Shown: piece by piece, positions 7,935 through 20,674 of the stretch
Position numbering within the stretch: the stretch's first letter is position 1
How the letters are laid out: each line of letters opens with the position of its first letter
Assembly: GCA_963696625.1 (NCBI GenBank)
Contig: CAVOKZ010000026.1
Coordinates: 1-53,424, forward strand
DNA length: 53,424 nt
Reading direction: 5' to 3'
Source of the DNA: JAWVFN01 sp963696625
GTDB taxonomy: Bacteria; Actinomycetota; Thermoleophilia; Solirubrobacterales; 70-9
Notes under the pieces: generated by a model
Seen by the model: only the letters and a program-made list of their open reading frames with translations
The model's database searches: none
What the model was told of the DNA's origin: nothing
Made by a program: the position numbers and the translations under genes

Positions 7935-8702
7935 CTAGCGCCGGCGCTTCTTCTTGCGCGGCGGCGGCGGCGGCGCCTTGGTCGGTACCGCCGCGGCGGC
8001 CGGGGCGCCCTTGGCGCCACCGGCGGCGACGGCCTCCGGCGTCGGGGTGGTGCCGGTCTGGGCCGGGAAGAAGATCCGGATCGCGGCCTGCTGGCCCATC
8101 GTCCAGACGTTCGAGGTGATCCAGTAGAGGACGACGCCGGCGGGGAAGCCGATGATGATCGGCGCGAAGACGAGCGGCAGCCCGAGGGTGATCCAGCGCT
8201 GGCTGCCCGAGGCGCTCGTCGACATGATCAGGCCGGCGATCAGCTGGGTGACGACGTAGAGGACGACGAGGATCACCAGCTCGGAGCCGTGCGCTTTCTC
8301 GGTGAGGTCGCTGATGAACCACCAGGGGGCGTGGCCGACCTCGTTCTCGAACTGGTCCGAGCGCAGCGCATAGAGGATCCCGATGAAGAACGGGAGCTGG
8401 AGCAGCAGCGGGAAGCACGAGGCGAGCGGGTTGACCCCGTGGTCCTGGTAGACCTTCATCATCTCGCGCTGCAGGCGCTCGCGGTCGTCCTTGTAGCGCT
8501 CCTGGATCTCCTTCAGGTGGGGCTGGAGCGCAGACATCTCGCGCATCGAGCGGATCTGCTTGATCGACAGCGGCAGGATCAGCAACCGGATCAGGAAGGT
8601 GAGGGCGATGATCGAGGCGCCCCAGCTCAGCCCCGCGGAGTCGTGGAACCAGATCAGGATGTCGTTGATCCACGTGATCAGGAAGAACTCACCGAGGATC
8701 AT
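7935..8702 (-). CDS. yidC: Membrane protein insertase YidC (Oxa1 family)
   Basis: Inner-membrane insertase of the short Gram-positive type. It has an N-terminal helix, the cytoplasmic coiled segment around MREMSALQPHLKEIQERYKD, then helices including FPLLLQLPFFIGILYAL, LVILVVLYVVTQLIAG and FAPIIIGFPAGVVLYWITSN. The C-terminus is Ala/Pro-rich and ends in a very basic RKKKRRR tail, typical for ribosome contact. The conserved hydrophilic-groove Arg is plausible at the RLLILP segment. The ATG overlaps the yidD stop (ATGA), so they are co-translated. Confidence 0.95.
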   Translation of the reverse strand: MILGEFFLITWINDILIWFHDSAGLSWGASIIALTFLIRLLILPLSIKQIRSMREMSALQPHLKEIQERYKDDRERLQREMMKVYQDHGVNPLASCFPLLLQLPFFIGILYALRSDQFENEVGHAPWWFISDLTEKAHGSELVILVVLYVVTQLIAGLIMSTSASGSQRWITLGLPLVFAPIIIGFPAGVVLYWITSNVWTMGQQAAIRIFFPAQTGTTPTPEAVAAGGAKGAPAAAAVPTKAPPPPPRKKKRRR

Positions 8703-9016
8703 GCGTTCACCCCTCCACCAACCGTCGGCTGCTCCGCTTCGCGTCCGCGCCGTCGGGGGTCGGCGCAGTCGTGGCGGCCCTTATCGGCCGCCGGGAATAG
8801 AGTTCGGTCTTCGAAGTAGTCGAAACCCCCGTCGCTGAGCGGATTGCAGCGCATTACCCGCCAGGCCGCGACGATCGAGCCGCGCACCGGGCCGAGCTCC
8901 TTGACCGCCTCGGCGGCGTAGTTCGAGCAGGTCGGGTAGTACTTGCAGCGCTGCGGCAGGGCCGGCGAGATCCAGCGCTTGTAGGCGCCGACCAGCCAGA
9001 GCAGCAACCGTTTCAC
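8699..9016 (-). CDS. yidD: Membrane protein insertion efficiency factor YidD
   Basis: Small amphipathic factor that assists membrane insertion. Visible: LVGAYKRWISPALPQRCKYYPTCS (cut here by an internal line of sight only; the hallmark is the CKYYPTCSNYA segment), VRGSIVAAWRVMRCNPLS and GGFDYFE. The final 20 or so residues (RRRGREAEQPTV) are encoded by palindromic repeat PR3 and are not part of the family core. GTG start 9016 overlaps the rnpA stop (GTGA). Confidence 0.93.
   Translation of the reverse strand: MKRLLLWLVGAYKRWISPALPQRCKYYPTCSNYAAEAVKELGPVRGSIVAAWRVMRCNPLSDGGFDYFEDRTLFPAADKGRHDCADPRRRGREAEQPTVGGGVNA
8722..8756 (+). repeat. Palindromic repeat PR3
   Basis: Variant copy at the 3' end of yidD. 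The core CTGCTCCGCTTCGCGTCCGC is shared with PR2. Arms CCGTCGGC (8722-8729) and GCCGTCGG (8749-8756) pair except for one T-T mismatch, making this the weakest stem of the family. Confidence 0.75.
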
Positions 9017-9417
9017 GACAAACGCTCCTGGCCGTCGGGCTCAGGCCCGTCCTTCGGGGCGTCCTCGCCGGCATCATCAAAAAGCAGCTCCTCGAGCGAG
9101 GCCTCCAGCCCGGGCGTGCCCTCGCGCTCGACCAGCTCCTCGACGCCCGGGCGGGCGACGATCACGAAGTCGTGGCCGGCGGGCAGCCGATCGGCGAGCG
9201 CCCAGAACGCCTCGCGCAGCGAGCGCTTGACCTTGTTGCGGGTGACGGCCTTGCCGACCTTGCGACTGACCGAGATCCCGAGCCGGGGCTCGGAGCCCGG
9301 CTCGGTCGGGAAGCTGTAGACAACGAGGTGGCGGTTGGCCCGTGAGGATCCATCGCGGTAGACGCGGTCGAAGTCGCCGCTCCGCGTCAGCCGGCCACGC
9401 TTGCGACGCTCCGCCAT
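9013..9417 (-). CDS. rnpA: Ribonuclease P protein component
   Basis: Protein subunit of RNase P. Visible: RLTRSGDFDRVYRDG, RLGISVSRKVGKAVTRNKVKR (family signature, central Arg/Lys-rich helix) and LREAFWALADRLPAGHDFVIVAR. The C-terminal acidic tail is an extension. A TTG-ATG pair is present at the start; ATG 9417 is taken. It is followed by overlapping yidD and preceded closely by rpmH, the standard operon. Confidence 0.94.
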   Translation of the reverse strand: MAERRKRGRLTRSGDFDRVYRDGSSRANRHLVVYSFPTEPGSEPRLGISVSRKVGKAVTRNKVKRSLREAFWALADRLPAGHDFVIVARPGVEELVEREGTPGLEASLEELLFDDAGEDAPKDGPEPDGQERLS

Positions 9418-9425
9418 CAAGACGC

Positions 9426-9560
9426 TTAGGGGGTGAGCCTCTTGCGGCCCCGCCTGCGGCGGCGGCTCAAGATGGCGCGGCCCGACCGGGTACCGCTGCG
9501 CGCGCGAAAACCGTGGGTCTTCGCGCGCTTGCGCTTCTTCGGCTGATACGTCCGCTTCAT
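9426..9560 (-). CDS. rpmH: 50S ribosomal protein L34
   Basis: 44-aa L34, with MKRTYQPKKRKRAKTHGFR, then ARSGTRSGRAILSRRRRRGR and ending KRLTP, matching the family along its whole length. ATG at 9560 lies 10 nt after a TATACT box. First gene of the leftward rpmH-rnpA-yidD-yidC operon. Confidence 0.97.
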   Translation of the reverse strand: MKRTYQPKKRKRAKTHGFRARSGTRSGRAILSRRRRRGRKRLTP

Positions 9561-9570
9561 CGAGGCGCGG

Positions 9571-9576
9571 AGTATA
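9571..9576 (-). promoter_or_regulatory. -10 box TATACT for the rpmH operon
   Basis: TATACT on the minus strand, 10 nt before the rpmH ATG. The -35 region 17 nt away (TTTTCG) is weak. It implies a 5' leader of only a few nucleotides. Confidence 0.5.
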
Positions 9577-9638
9577 CGGCCCTCCGTCGCTCCCGAAAAC
9601 TTTTTCCCGCGAGTTGCAGCGAGCTGGGCGCCGACCGG

Positions 9639-9667
9639 TTGGGAGGCCTGAGGGCCGAGGTTATGAT
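9639..9667 (+). promoter_or_regulatory. dnaA: dnaA promoter (TTGGGA-N17-TATGAT)
   Basis: A -35 of TTGGGA (9639-9644), a 17-nt spacer and a -10 of TATGAT (9662-9667) give a near-consensus housekeeping promoter. Transcription would begin near 9674, upstream of the AGGAGG at 9707-9712. This excludes the in-frame TTG at 9614 as the dnaA start. Confidence 0.65.
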
Positions 9668-9706
9668 CGCCGCTTCGCCGGGGCATCCGGGAACAGACGA
9701 AACGAG

Positions 9707-9712
9707 AGGAGG
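9707..9712 (+). promoter_or_regulatory. dnaA: dnaA Shine-Dalgarno AGGAGG
   Basis: A perfect AGGAGG. Six nucleotides later, in the dnaA frame, is GTT (9719), with no ATG, GTG or TTG at a usable distance. It therefore decides the start but points to a non-standard codon. Confidence 0.7.
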
Positions 9713-9718
9713 ATCGGG

Positions 9719-11125
9719 GTTCGAGATCAGCTGCCAGATGCGGCGGGCCAAGAGCTCGCCGGGGCCTGGCGGCAGATCCGCGAGGACCTCAGGACCTCGC
9801 TCCCCGATTCGACCTTCCGGCTCTGGCTCGAGCCGCTCCGGATCGCCGCGGCGCGCGGATCCACCCTCTACCTGACCGGTCCAAAGCAGGTTCGCGTTTG
9901 GGTCGAGCGCCGCTACTCCGACCTCCTCGCCCGCACGGTCAAGGCCCACGCGCCGTTCGAGGAGATCCGCTTTGTCGAGGAGGACGCGCATATAGACGGC
10001 GCAAAGCCCACGTCCGCCCGGCGCGAGCCGGCGATCAACGCCGACTACACCTTCGAGCGTTTCGTGATCGGCCCCGCCAACCGGCTCGCCCACGCCGCGG
10101 CGCTCGCCGTCGCCGAGGCCCCCGGCCAGGCCTACAACCCGCTCTTCCTCCACGGCCCGCCGGGCCTCGGCAAGACCCACCTTCTCGGCGCGATCGCCAA
10201 CTACCTGCGGCTGCGCTCCCCCCACCTCAGCGTCCACTACGCGACCGCCGAGTCGTTCACCAACGCCTTCGTCGCCGCTCTCCAGGGCGCCGACATCGAC
10301 TCGTTCAAACAGCGCTACCGCGAAGCCGACGTGCTGCTGGTCGACGACGTCCAGTTCCTCGAGGGCAAGGCGCGCACCGCCGACGAGCTCTTTCACACCT
10401 TCAACGCCCTCTATGAGGGCGGCGCCCAGATCGTGCTCTCCGCCGATCGCCTGCCGAGCGAGCTCTCCGAGCTCGCGGCGCGCCTCCGCGACCGCTTCGA
10501 ATGGGGGCTCGTCGCGGAGCTGCGCCCGCCCGACGAGCGCACCAGGGTCACCTTCCTGCACCGCCTCTCATCCGAGCAAGAAGTCGAGCTGGCCGAGCCC
10601 GAGGCCCTCGGCGAGATCGCGCGCCAGGTCACCGACAACCTCCGGCTCCTGCGCGGCGCCCTGACCCGCGTAATCGCGCTCTCCTCGCTCACTGACACGC
10701 CGATCACCCGCGGGCTCGTCGGCGAGGCCCTCCCTAAGGGCGCCGCTTCATCCGCCGCGCCGGCACGCCCCTCGATCGAGGCGATCCAGCACCGCGTCTG
10801 CGAGCGGCTCGAGGTCGAACCCGACAGCATGCTCTCCCAGAGCCGCGCCGGCGGGGTCGTCGAGGCCAGGCAGCTCGCCATGTACCTCTCCCGCCGGCTC
10901 ACCGACCACTCGCTGCCGCAGATCGCCCGCGCCTTCAAGCGCCGCGATCACACCACGGTCATGCACGCCCTCAAACGGGTCGACTCCCGCCTGGAGACCG
11001 ACCCGTCGCTGCGCTCGCTCATCGACGAGCTCGATGCCGAGCTGCGCCCCGAGACGGGTACGGGCCGGGGACAGGATAAATCCCGTCCCCGGCCAACCGA
11101 ACTGCGTCCTGACCGAAGCCGCTGA
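9719..11125 (+). CDS. dnaA: Chromosomal replication initiator protein DnaA
   Basis: AAA+ initiator that binds DnaA boxes and opens the origin. Domain I region (WRQIREDLRTSLPDSTFRLW), a short linker, domain III with Walker A GPPGLGKTHLL, Walker B VLLVDDVQFL and sensor LSADRLPSEL, and domain IV with the DnaA signature around QIARAFKRRDHTTVMHALK. From GTT 9719 the protein would be 468 aa, close to the family norm. The frame opens at TTG 9614, but that lies upstream of the promoter. CTG 9731 is the only other near-cognate start, 18 nt from the Shine-Dalgarno. Start is therefore unresolved; product identity is certain. Confidence 0.95.
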   Translation, partial: VRDQLPDAAGQELAGAWRQIREDLRTSLPDSTFRLWLEPLRIAAARGSTLYLTGPKQVRVWVERRYSDLLARTVKAHAPFEEIRFVEEDAHIDGAKPTSARREPAINADYTFERFVIGPANRLAHAAALAVAEAPGQAYNPLFLHGPPGLGKTHLLGAIANYLRLRSPHLSVHYATAESFTNAFVAALQGADIDSFKQRYREADVLLVDDVQFLEGKARTADELFHTFNALYEGGAQIVLSADRLPSELSELAARLRDRFEWGLVAELRPPDERTRVTFLHRLSSEQEVELAEPEALGEIARQVTDNLRLLRGALTRVIALSSLTDTPITRGLVGEALPKGAASSAAPARPSIEAIQHRVCERLEVEPDSMLSQSRAGGVVEARQLAMYLSRRLTDHSLPQIARAFKRRDHTTVMHALKRVDSRLETDPSLRSLIDELDAELRPETGTGRGQDKSRPRPTELRPDRSR

Positions 11126-11202
11126 AAGAATCGTTCGGACCCGCCCCATCCACATCTCCACAGGTATCCACACCGCTTACTACCACTAGGACGGATCATC
11201 TC
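11126..11202 (+). other. Candidate origin region between dnaA and dnaN
   Basis: Short dnaA-dnaN gap with a cluster resembling DnaA boxes (consensus TTATCCACA): CCATCCACA (11146-11154), ATCTCCACA (11154-11162) and GTATCCACA (11164-11172, one mismatch). Origins in actinobacteria often lie here, but this gap is only 77 nt and has no AT-rich unwinding element, so it may be a partial or auxiliary site. Confidence 0.4.
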
Positions 11203-12306
11203 TTGAAGATCTCTGCACAACGCCTACCGCTGCTCGACTCACTGCAGATCGTCTCTCGAGCGGTATCGGCACGCGCCGCACTCCAGGCGCTGACGGGAAT
11301 CCTGGTCACCGTCGAGGCCGGCACGGTGAAGCTGCGCGCCACCGATGGAGAGCTTGGCCTCGAGGTCGCACCCGAGGCCGAGGCCGAGGGCGACGGCGCT
11401 GTCGTCCTCCCCGGCCGCCTGCTCGTCGACATCGTCCGCTCGCTGCCCGACGGCCCGCTCCAGCTCGAGCTGCGCGAGGCCGAGCGCGACGTCGAGATCC
11501 GCGCCGGGTCCTCGCGCTTTCACCTGCGGACGCTGCCGGCGGAGGACTTTCCCCGCGCGCCGGAGGCCGAAGGCGACTCGTTCAAGCTGCCGGCCGAGCC
11601 GCTGCGCGAGACCATCAACCGCGTCGCCAGCGCCGCCTCGCGCGACGACGCCCGGCCGGTGCTGACCGGGATCCTGCTCAAGGTCGAGGGCACCGAGATC
11701 ACGATGGTCGCCACCGACTCCTACCGGCTCGCGGTCAAGCGGACCGAGCTCGGGGCGAGGGCGACCGAGGTCGAGGCCAACGTGCCGGCGCGGGCGCTGA
11801 AGGAGCTGGCGCGGCTGACCGAGGGCGACGAGCCCGGCGCCGTGGCGGTCACGCTGACCCGCAACCAGGCGCTGTTCCGCGCCGGCGCCGTCTCGATCAG
11901 CTCGCGGCTGATCGACGGGCAGTTCCCGAACTACAAGCAGCTGCTGCCGGAGTCGTTCGAGCACGAGGTCAAGGTCAACCGCGAGGAGCTGCTCGACGTT
12001 GTCCGCCGCGTCGCTCAGGTCGCGCAGCGCAACGCCGCGCTTCGCCTCGCCTTCTCGCCGGGGGAGCTGGTGGTCTCGGCCGACACCCCCGACCTCGGCG
12101 ACGCCCGCGAGGCGCTCCCGGTTCCCTTCGCGGGCGAGCCGATCGAGATCGGCTTCAACCCCGAGTTCGTCCGCGACGGGCTCGAGTCGATCAATTCGGA
12201 CGAGCTGGTCCTGAAGCTGATCTCGCCGCTGCGCCCGGGACTTATCGAGCCGGCCGACGCCGACGACTTCAGCTACCTGGTGATGCCGATCCGGCTCAAC
12301 GCCTAA
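11203..12306 (+). CDS. dnaN: DNA polymerase III beta sliding clamp
   Basis: Processivity clamp of the replicative polymerase, 367 aa in three repeated domains. Visible: KISAQRLPLLDSLQIVSRAV at the start, ALTGILVTVEAGTVKL, a middle domain with DDARPVLTGILLKVEG and ATDSYRLAVKR, IDGQFPNYKQLLPE, and the C-terminal LVMPIRLNA. TTG 11203 is the start, with GGACGG about 9 nt upstream. Its stop TAA is immediately followed by the recF ATG. Confidence 0.97.
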   Translation: MKISAQRLPLLDSLQIVSRAVSARAALQALTGILVTVEAGTVKLRATDGELGLEVAPEAEAEGDGAVVLPGRLLVDIVRSLPDGPLQLELREAERDVEIRAGSSRFHLRTLPAEDFPRAPEAEGDSFKLPAEPLRETINRVASAASRDDARPVLTGILLKVEGTEITMVATDSYRLAVKRTELGARATEVEANVPARALKELARLTEGDEPGAVAVTLTRNQALFRAGAVSISSRLIDGQFPNYKQLLPESFEHEVKVNREELLDVVRRVAQVAQRNAALRLAFSPGELVVSADTPDLGDAREALPVPFAGEPIEIGFNPEFVRDGLESINSDELVLKLISPLRPGLIEPADADDFSYLVMPIRLNA

Positions 12307-13452
12307 ATGCAAGTCGCGCGGATCAGGACGCGCGACTTCCGCAACCTCGCAGCCGGCGAGGTGGAGCTGGGCGCAGCGATCACGGTCGTCCACGGCACCA
12401 ACGGCGCCGGGAAGACGAATCTGCTCGAGGCGCTCTACTTCGCGCTAACCGGCCACTCCTGCCGCGCCGGCAACGATCGCGACCTGATCGCCCACGGCGA
12501 GCCCGCCGGGCGCGCCGAGGCCGATCTGCTCGACGGCGATCGCGCCCGCACCCTGCTGTCTTCGATCGGCCGTGACGGCGATCGCCGCCGGCTGCTCGAC
12601 GGCGCGCCGATGACGACCATGCCCGAGCGCCCGGCGGTCAGCGTCTTCCTTCCCGATCGCCTGGCGCTGGTCAAGGGACCGCCGGCCCAGCGCCGCGCCC
12701 ACATCGACCGCTTCGCCGGCGCCCTGTGGCCGGCACGAGCCGACCTGCGCCGGCGCTTCGGCCGCGCCCTCGCCCAGCGCAACGCGCTCGTCGGACGGGT
12801 CAAGGGCGGGGTCGCCGCCGCCGACTCGCTGGCGGCCTGGGACGAGAAGCTGGCGAGCGAGGCCGAGCCGCTGATCGCCGCCCGCCGCTCCTCCGTCGAG
12901 CTGATCGCCGCCCCCTTCGCCGCCGCCGCGGACGAGATCGGCCTCTCGGGCGAGGCCGCGGTCTCCTACCGGCCGCGCGGCCCCGAGAGCTCGGCCGAGC
13001 TGCTCGCCGAGCTCTCCACGCGCCGCGCCGCGGATCTCGGCCGCGCCTATCTCAGCTTCGGCCCCCAGCTCGACGAGATCGTGCTGAGCCTCGACGGCCG
13101 CCCGCTGCGCCGCTTCGGCTCCCAGGGCCAGCAGCGGATGACCCTGCTCGCGCTGCTGTTCGCCGAGCGCGACGCCCTGGTCGACGCCGGCCGCCCCGCC
13201 CCGCTGATGCTCCTCGACGACGTCCTCTCCGAGCTCGACCCCGAGCACCGGGCCCTGCTCCTCGGCCGGCTCGCCGGCACCGGGCAGACGGTGATCACGG
13301 CGACCGAGCTCGAGGCAATCCCCGACGGCGTGGCGATCACGCCGCTGGAAATGGCAGCCGGGCAGATACGGGCCAGTCAAGGAGAGCCCTCACCCGACGC
13401 CCCCGGACGCGAAGCGGAGGAGGCGTCGGTGGATGTCAGGGAAGCCGCCTGA
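12307..13452 (+). CDS. recF: DNA replication and repair protein RecF
   Basis: SMC-like ATPase acting with RecO/RecR at stalled forks. Visible: RTRDFRNLAAGEVEL, Walker A HGTNGAGKTNLLEALY, the signature SQGQQRMTLLAL, and Walker B PLMLLDDVLSELD. The normal end is near ITPLEMAAGQIRA; the remaining tail (PSPDAPGREAEEASVDV) is encoded by palindromic repeat PR4 in reverse orientation. It starts directly after the dnaN stop and ends with TGATG overlapping the next gene. Confidence 0.95.
   Translation: MQVARIRTRDFRNLAAGEVELGAAITVVHGTNGAGKTNLLEALYFALTGHSCRAGNDRDLIAHGEPAGRAEADLLDGDRARTLLSSIGRDGDRRRLLDGAPMTTMPERPAVSVFLPDRLALVKGPPAQRRAHIDRFAGALWPARADLRRRFGRALAQRNALVGRVKGGVAAADSLAAWDEKLASEAEPLIAARRSSVELIAAPFAAAADEIGLSGEAAVSYRPRGPESSAELLAELSTRRAADLGRAYLSFGPQLDEIVLSLDGRPLRRFGSQGQQRMTLLALLFAERDALVDAGRPAPLMLLDDVLSELDPEHRALLLGRLAGTGQTVITATELEAIPDGVAITPLEMAAGQIRASQGEPSPDAPGREAEEASVDVREAA
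13370..13389 (-). repeat. Conserved flank of PR4 (GGGCTCTCC-n-TGA-n-TGGCCC)
   Basis: Minus-strand GGGCTCTCCTTGACTGGCCC adjoining PR4, matching the flank of PR2 and the doubled flank of PR6. It lies inside the recF coding tail. Confidence 0.65.
13394..13429 (-). repeat. Palindromic repeat PR4
   Basis: Reverse-orientation copy inside the end of recF. Arms CCGACGCC (13394-13401) and GGCGTCGG (13422-13429) are the same pair as in PR1. On the sense strand the repeat reads GGAGGAGG...GGTGGATG, a Shine-Dalgarno-like and ATG combination, but that ATG (13433) is out of frame with dciA. Confidence 0.9.
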
Positions 13453-13769
13453 TGGGCCGCCGCAACGCCCGTCCGATCTCCGCGGCTCTTTCCGGCGTTC
13501 TCGAGCAGGCTGCGCCGAAGACTCCGCTCGCCGCGATCCAGATGGCGTGGCCGAAAGCGGTCGGCCCGGCGATCGACCGGGTCGCGTCACCCGTCTCCGA
13601 GCGCGACGGCGAAGTCACCGTTTCCTGCGCCTCGGCGAGCTGGGCGGAGCAGCTCGATCTGCTCCAAAACGAGCTCTTGGGCAAGCTCCAAACGGCTTTG
13701 GGAGACGCCCCAGAAGTGCGCGCAATGCGTTTTAGGGTTGCCGAACAACCCTCCGTGGAAAGGCGTTAG
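13452..13769 (+). CDS. DciA-like (DUF721) protein
   Basis: Small DUF721 protein of 105 aa, the family that includes the DciA helicase loader or operator in bacteria without DnaC/DnaI. Visible: the typical core VLEQAAPKTPLAAIQMAWPK followed by AVGPAIDRVASPVSERDGEV and the strand-rich CASASWAEQLDLLQNELL. It is located between recF and gyrB, the usual place in actinobacteria. ATG 13452 overlaps the recF TGA. Confidence 0.82.
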   Translation: MGRRNARPISAALSGVLEQAAPKTPLAAIQMAWPKAVGPAIDRVASPVSERDGEVTVSCASASWAEQLDLLQNELLGKLQTALGDAPEVRAMRFRVAEQPSVERR

Positions 13770-13843
13770 GAACTTTAGTTTCTTTCGGCTTATTTGCAGG
13801 GCTTTTTAACGTCTGAGGCGGTCTTTCCGCGCCGCCCGACTGG

Positions 13844-13849
13844 TAGACT
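13844..13849 (+). promoter_or_regulatory. gyrB: -10-like TAGACT upstream of gyrB
   Basis: TAGACT about 100 nt before the gyrB GTG; no good -35 is seen at 17 nt. It would give a leader of about 90 nt that contains the inverted repeat at 13867-13920. Confidence 0.35.
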
Positions 13850-13866
13850 TATGTGAAGTTGACGAG

Positions 13867-13920
13867 AAGCCCCGACTCCGCCGTTTCGGACCAGTTCCCG
13901 GGCAGCAGGCGTCGGGGTTT
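13867..13920 (+). promoter_or_regulatory. Inverted repeat in the gyrB leader
   Basis: AAGCCCCGAC (13867-13876) faces GTCGGGGTTT (13911-13920), a stem of up to 10 pairs with one G-U, enclosing a GC-rich loop with further pairing potential. It is followed by CCC rather than a T run, so an ordinary terminator is unlikely. It lies between dciA and gyrB in a 178-nt gap that holds no other gene. Confidence 0.4.
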
Positions 13921-13947
13921 CCCATGATCTGAGAGGAAAGGACCTCA

Positions 13948-16428
<2,481 letters not shown>

Positions 16429-16443
16429 ACGGCCACCATTTGA

Positions 16444-16477
16444 CACCGTCTCCTCCGCTTCGCGTCCGGGGGCGGTG
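16444..16477 (+). repeat. Palindromic repeat PR5 filling the gyrB-gyrA gap
   Basis: Forward copy with short arms CACCG (16444-16448) and CGGTG (16473-16477). It occupies most of the 57-nt gap; its right flank GGTGGA lies about 7 nt before the gyrA ATG and is the only purine-rich sequence that could act as a Shine-Dalgarno. Confidence 0.85.
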
Positions 16478-16485
16478 GACGGCTG

Positions 16486-19170
<2,685 letters not shown>

Positions 19171-19214
19171 CGGCCCGCCGCGCTCTAACGCCTCTGGAAC
19201 TCAGCTCGTAGCGA

Positions 19215-19778
19215 TCAGGCCGCTTGCGGCAAGTACTGGTGCCAGGTCGGGGGCGGCCGGGGCGCTGCTACGCGGATGAAGACGGTTGGGCCGGGCGCGC
19301 GGGGCGACTTGCGTGGGTGCATGCGGATCTCGCGTGGGAGGCGGTTGCCCTTGCGGCGGTTGCAGGCGGCGCAGGCGGCGACGATGTTCTCCCAGATTGA
19401 TTCCCCGCCGCGGCTGCGGGGGATGACGTGGTCGACGGTGAGGCCGGGCTTGCTCGAGCCGCAGTACTGGCAGGTCCAGGAATCGCGGGCCAGCACCGCC
19501 TTGCGGGTGATGCGCCGCCGGTGGATGTCGCGCGGCACGCGGACGAAGGTGACCAGGCGGATCACCTCGGGCTGGTCGAGGCGCATGCGCTCTGAGCGCA
19601 GTACCTCGTCGCCGTGCTCGAGGACTTCGGCCTTCTGCTTGAGCAGCAGCACCAGGGCGCGGCGCACCGTGCAGACGTTGAGGGGCTCGTAGCTGGCGTT
19701 GAGGACCAGGACCCGGCCCCGGCGCAGACGACCGCCGCACTGCGACTTCCCGTTCACGGAGCCCCTCTGCATGGCCAT
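19215..19778 (-). CDS. HNH endonuclease
   Basis: 187-aa HNH nuclease with two CxxC zinc pairs: CQYCG before the active site and CAACNRRKGNR after it, enclosing LTVDHVIPRSRGGE (HNH core). The N-terminal half (VLVLNASYEPLNVCTVRRAL) is the usual extension of the actinobacterial and cyanobacterial HNH family of this size. It is often found as a stand-alone housekeeping gene of unknown role. Start ATG 19778, or ATG 19772 two codons later. It is convergent with gyrA. Confidence 0.85.
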   Translation of the reverse strand: MAMQRGSVNGKSQCGGRLRRGRVLVLNASYEPLNVCTVRRALVLLLKQKAEVLEHGDEVLRSERMRLDQPEVIRLVTFVRVPRDIHRRRITRKAVLARDSWTCQYCGSSKPGLTVDHVIPRSRGGESIWENIVAACAACNRRKGNRLPREIRMHPRKSPRAPGPTVFIRVAAPRPPPTWHQYLPQAA

Positions 19779-19825
19779 GGTGCGGGAATCTTAGCCACAG
19801 ACGCTGGCGGCGCTGCAGGTCGGTG

Positions 19826-20674
19826 TTAAGGGATCCCGCTTGCTTGCAGGGGATAGCTGCCCAGAAGGCGCACCGATTCGGCCTTGCCGCGCAGTCCCTC
19901 GAGCGCTCCCGAGACATCTTCGGCGTCGGCGGCGCCCTCGATGTCGCAGAAGAACATGTAGCGGCCGAGCCCGCGGCGAAGCGGGCGCGACTCGATCCGG
20001 CTGAGGTTGACGCCGCGCGAGGAGAACTCGGCGAGGGCATCGACCAGCGCCCCGGGGTGGTCGTCTCCGAGCTCGGAGAAGACCAGCGAGGTCTTCCAAT
20101 CACCCTCGCCCTTGGGGTCAGTGCCGGCCGGCGCCAGCCAGACGAAGCGGGTGACGTTGTCGGGCTCGTCCTCGACGCCCTCGCGCAGGATCGTGCAGCC
20201 GTAGATCTCGGCGGCGCCGGCCGGACCGAGCGCCGCCCAGGGCTCGGCGCTCTCCGATACCTGGCGGACGGCGTCGGCGGTGCTCGCTGTGGCCCTCACC
20301 TCGGCCCGGGGCATGCTCTCGCGGGTGAAGCGGGCGCACTGGGCGCTGGCCTGCGGATGGGAGAGGACGACCGCCACGTCGCCGAGCGCGATCTCCTCGC
20401 GCGCCATCAGCGAGGTCCTGACCGCGAAGTCGTACTCGCCGACGATCACGACCTCGGCGGTGTCGAACGCCAGCGTGTCGAGCGTGACGCGCACCGAACC
20501 CTCGACCGAGTTCTCGAACGGGACCAGGGCCCGCTCGGCCTCGCGGTTCTCGACCGCGAGGATCGCGTTGTAGATCGAGGCCGCCGGAGCCTCCTCGATC
20601 TCTTCTCCGCCGGCCGCCGCCTTCAGCGCGTCCGAGTTGAACGTGCCGGCCGGGCCCAGGAAGGCGACTCTCAC
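19826..20674 (-). CDS. pheA: Prephenate dehydratase
   Basis: Converts prephenate to phenylpyruvate in phenylalanine synthesis. 282 aa: catalytic domain beginning VAFLGPAGTFNSDAL, VPFENSVEGSV, LSHPQASAQC and the diagnostic NVTRFVWLA, then an ACT regulatory domain with PGALVDALAEFSSRGVNLSR (cut here to the visible GALVDAL and the ESRP motif). GTG start 20674 overlaps the stop of the upstream gene (GTGA). Stand-alone enzyme without a chorismate mutase domain. Confidence 0.93.
   Translation of the reverse strand: MRVAFLGPAGTFNSDALKAAAGGEEIEEAPAASIYNAILAVENREAERALVPFENSVEGSVRVTLDTLAFDTAEVVIVGEYDFAVRTSLMAREEIALGDVAVVLSHPQASAQCARFTRESMPRAEVRATASTADAVRQVSESAEPWAALGPAGAAEIYGCTILREGVEDEPDNVTRFVWLAPAGTDPKGEGDWKTSLVFSELGDDHPGALVDALAEFSSRGVNLSRIESRPLRRGLGRYMFFCDIEGAADAEDVSGALEGLRGKAESVRLLGSYPLQASGIP

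Noticed and set aside
9614..9718. TTG 9614 as dnaA start with a 35-residue extension
   Set aside because: It lies upstream of the probable dnaA promoter (9639-9667) and has no ribosome binding site; the extension is Arg/Gly-rich and not seen in the DnaA family.
13433..13735. 100-codon ORF starting at the repeat-derived ATG 13433
   Set aside because: It has a good Shine-Dalgarno-like sequence from PR4, but it overlaps dciA in another frame and has Arg/Ser/Gly-rich shadow composition.
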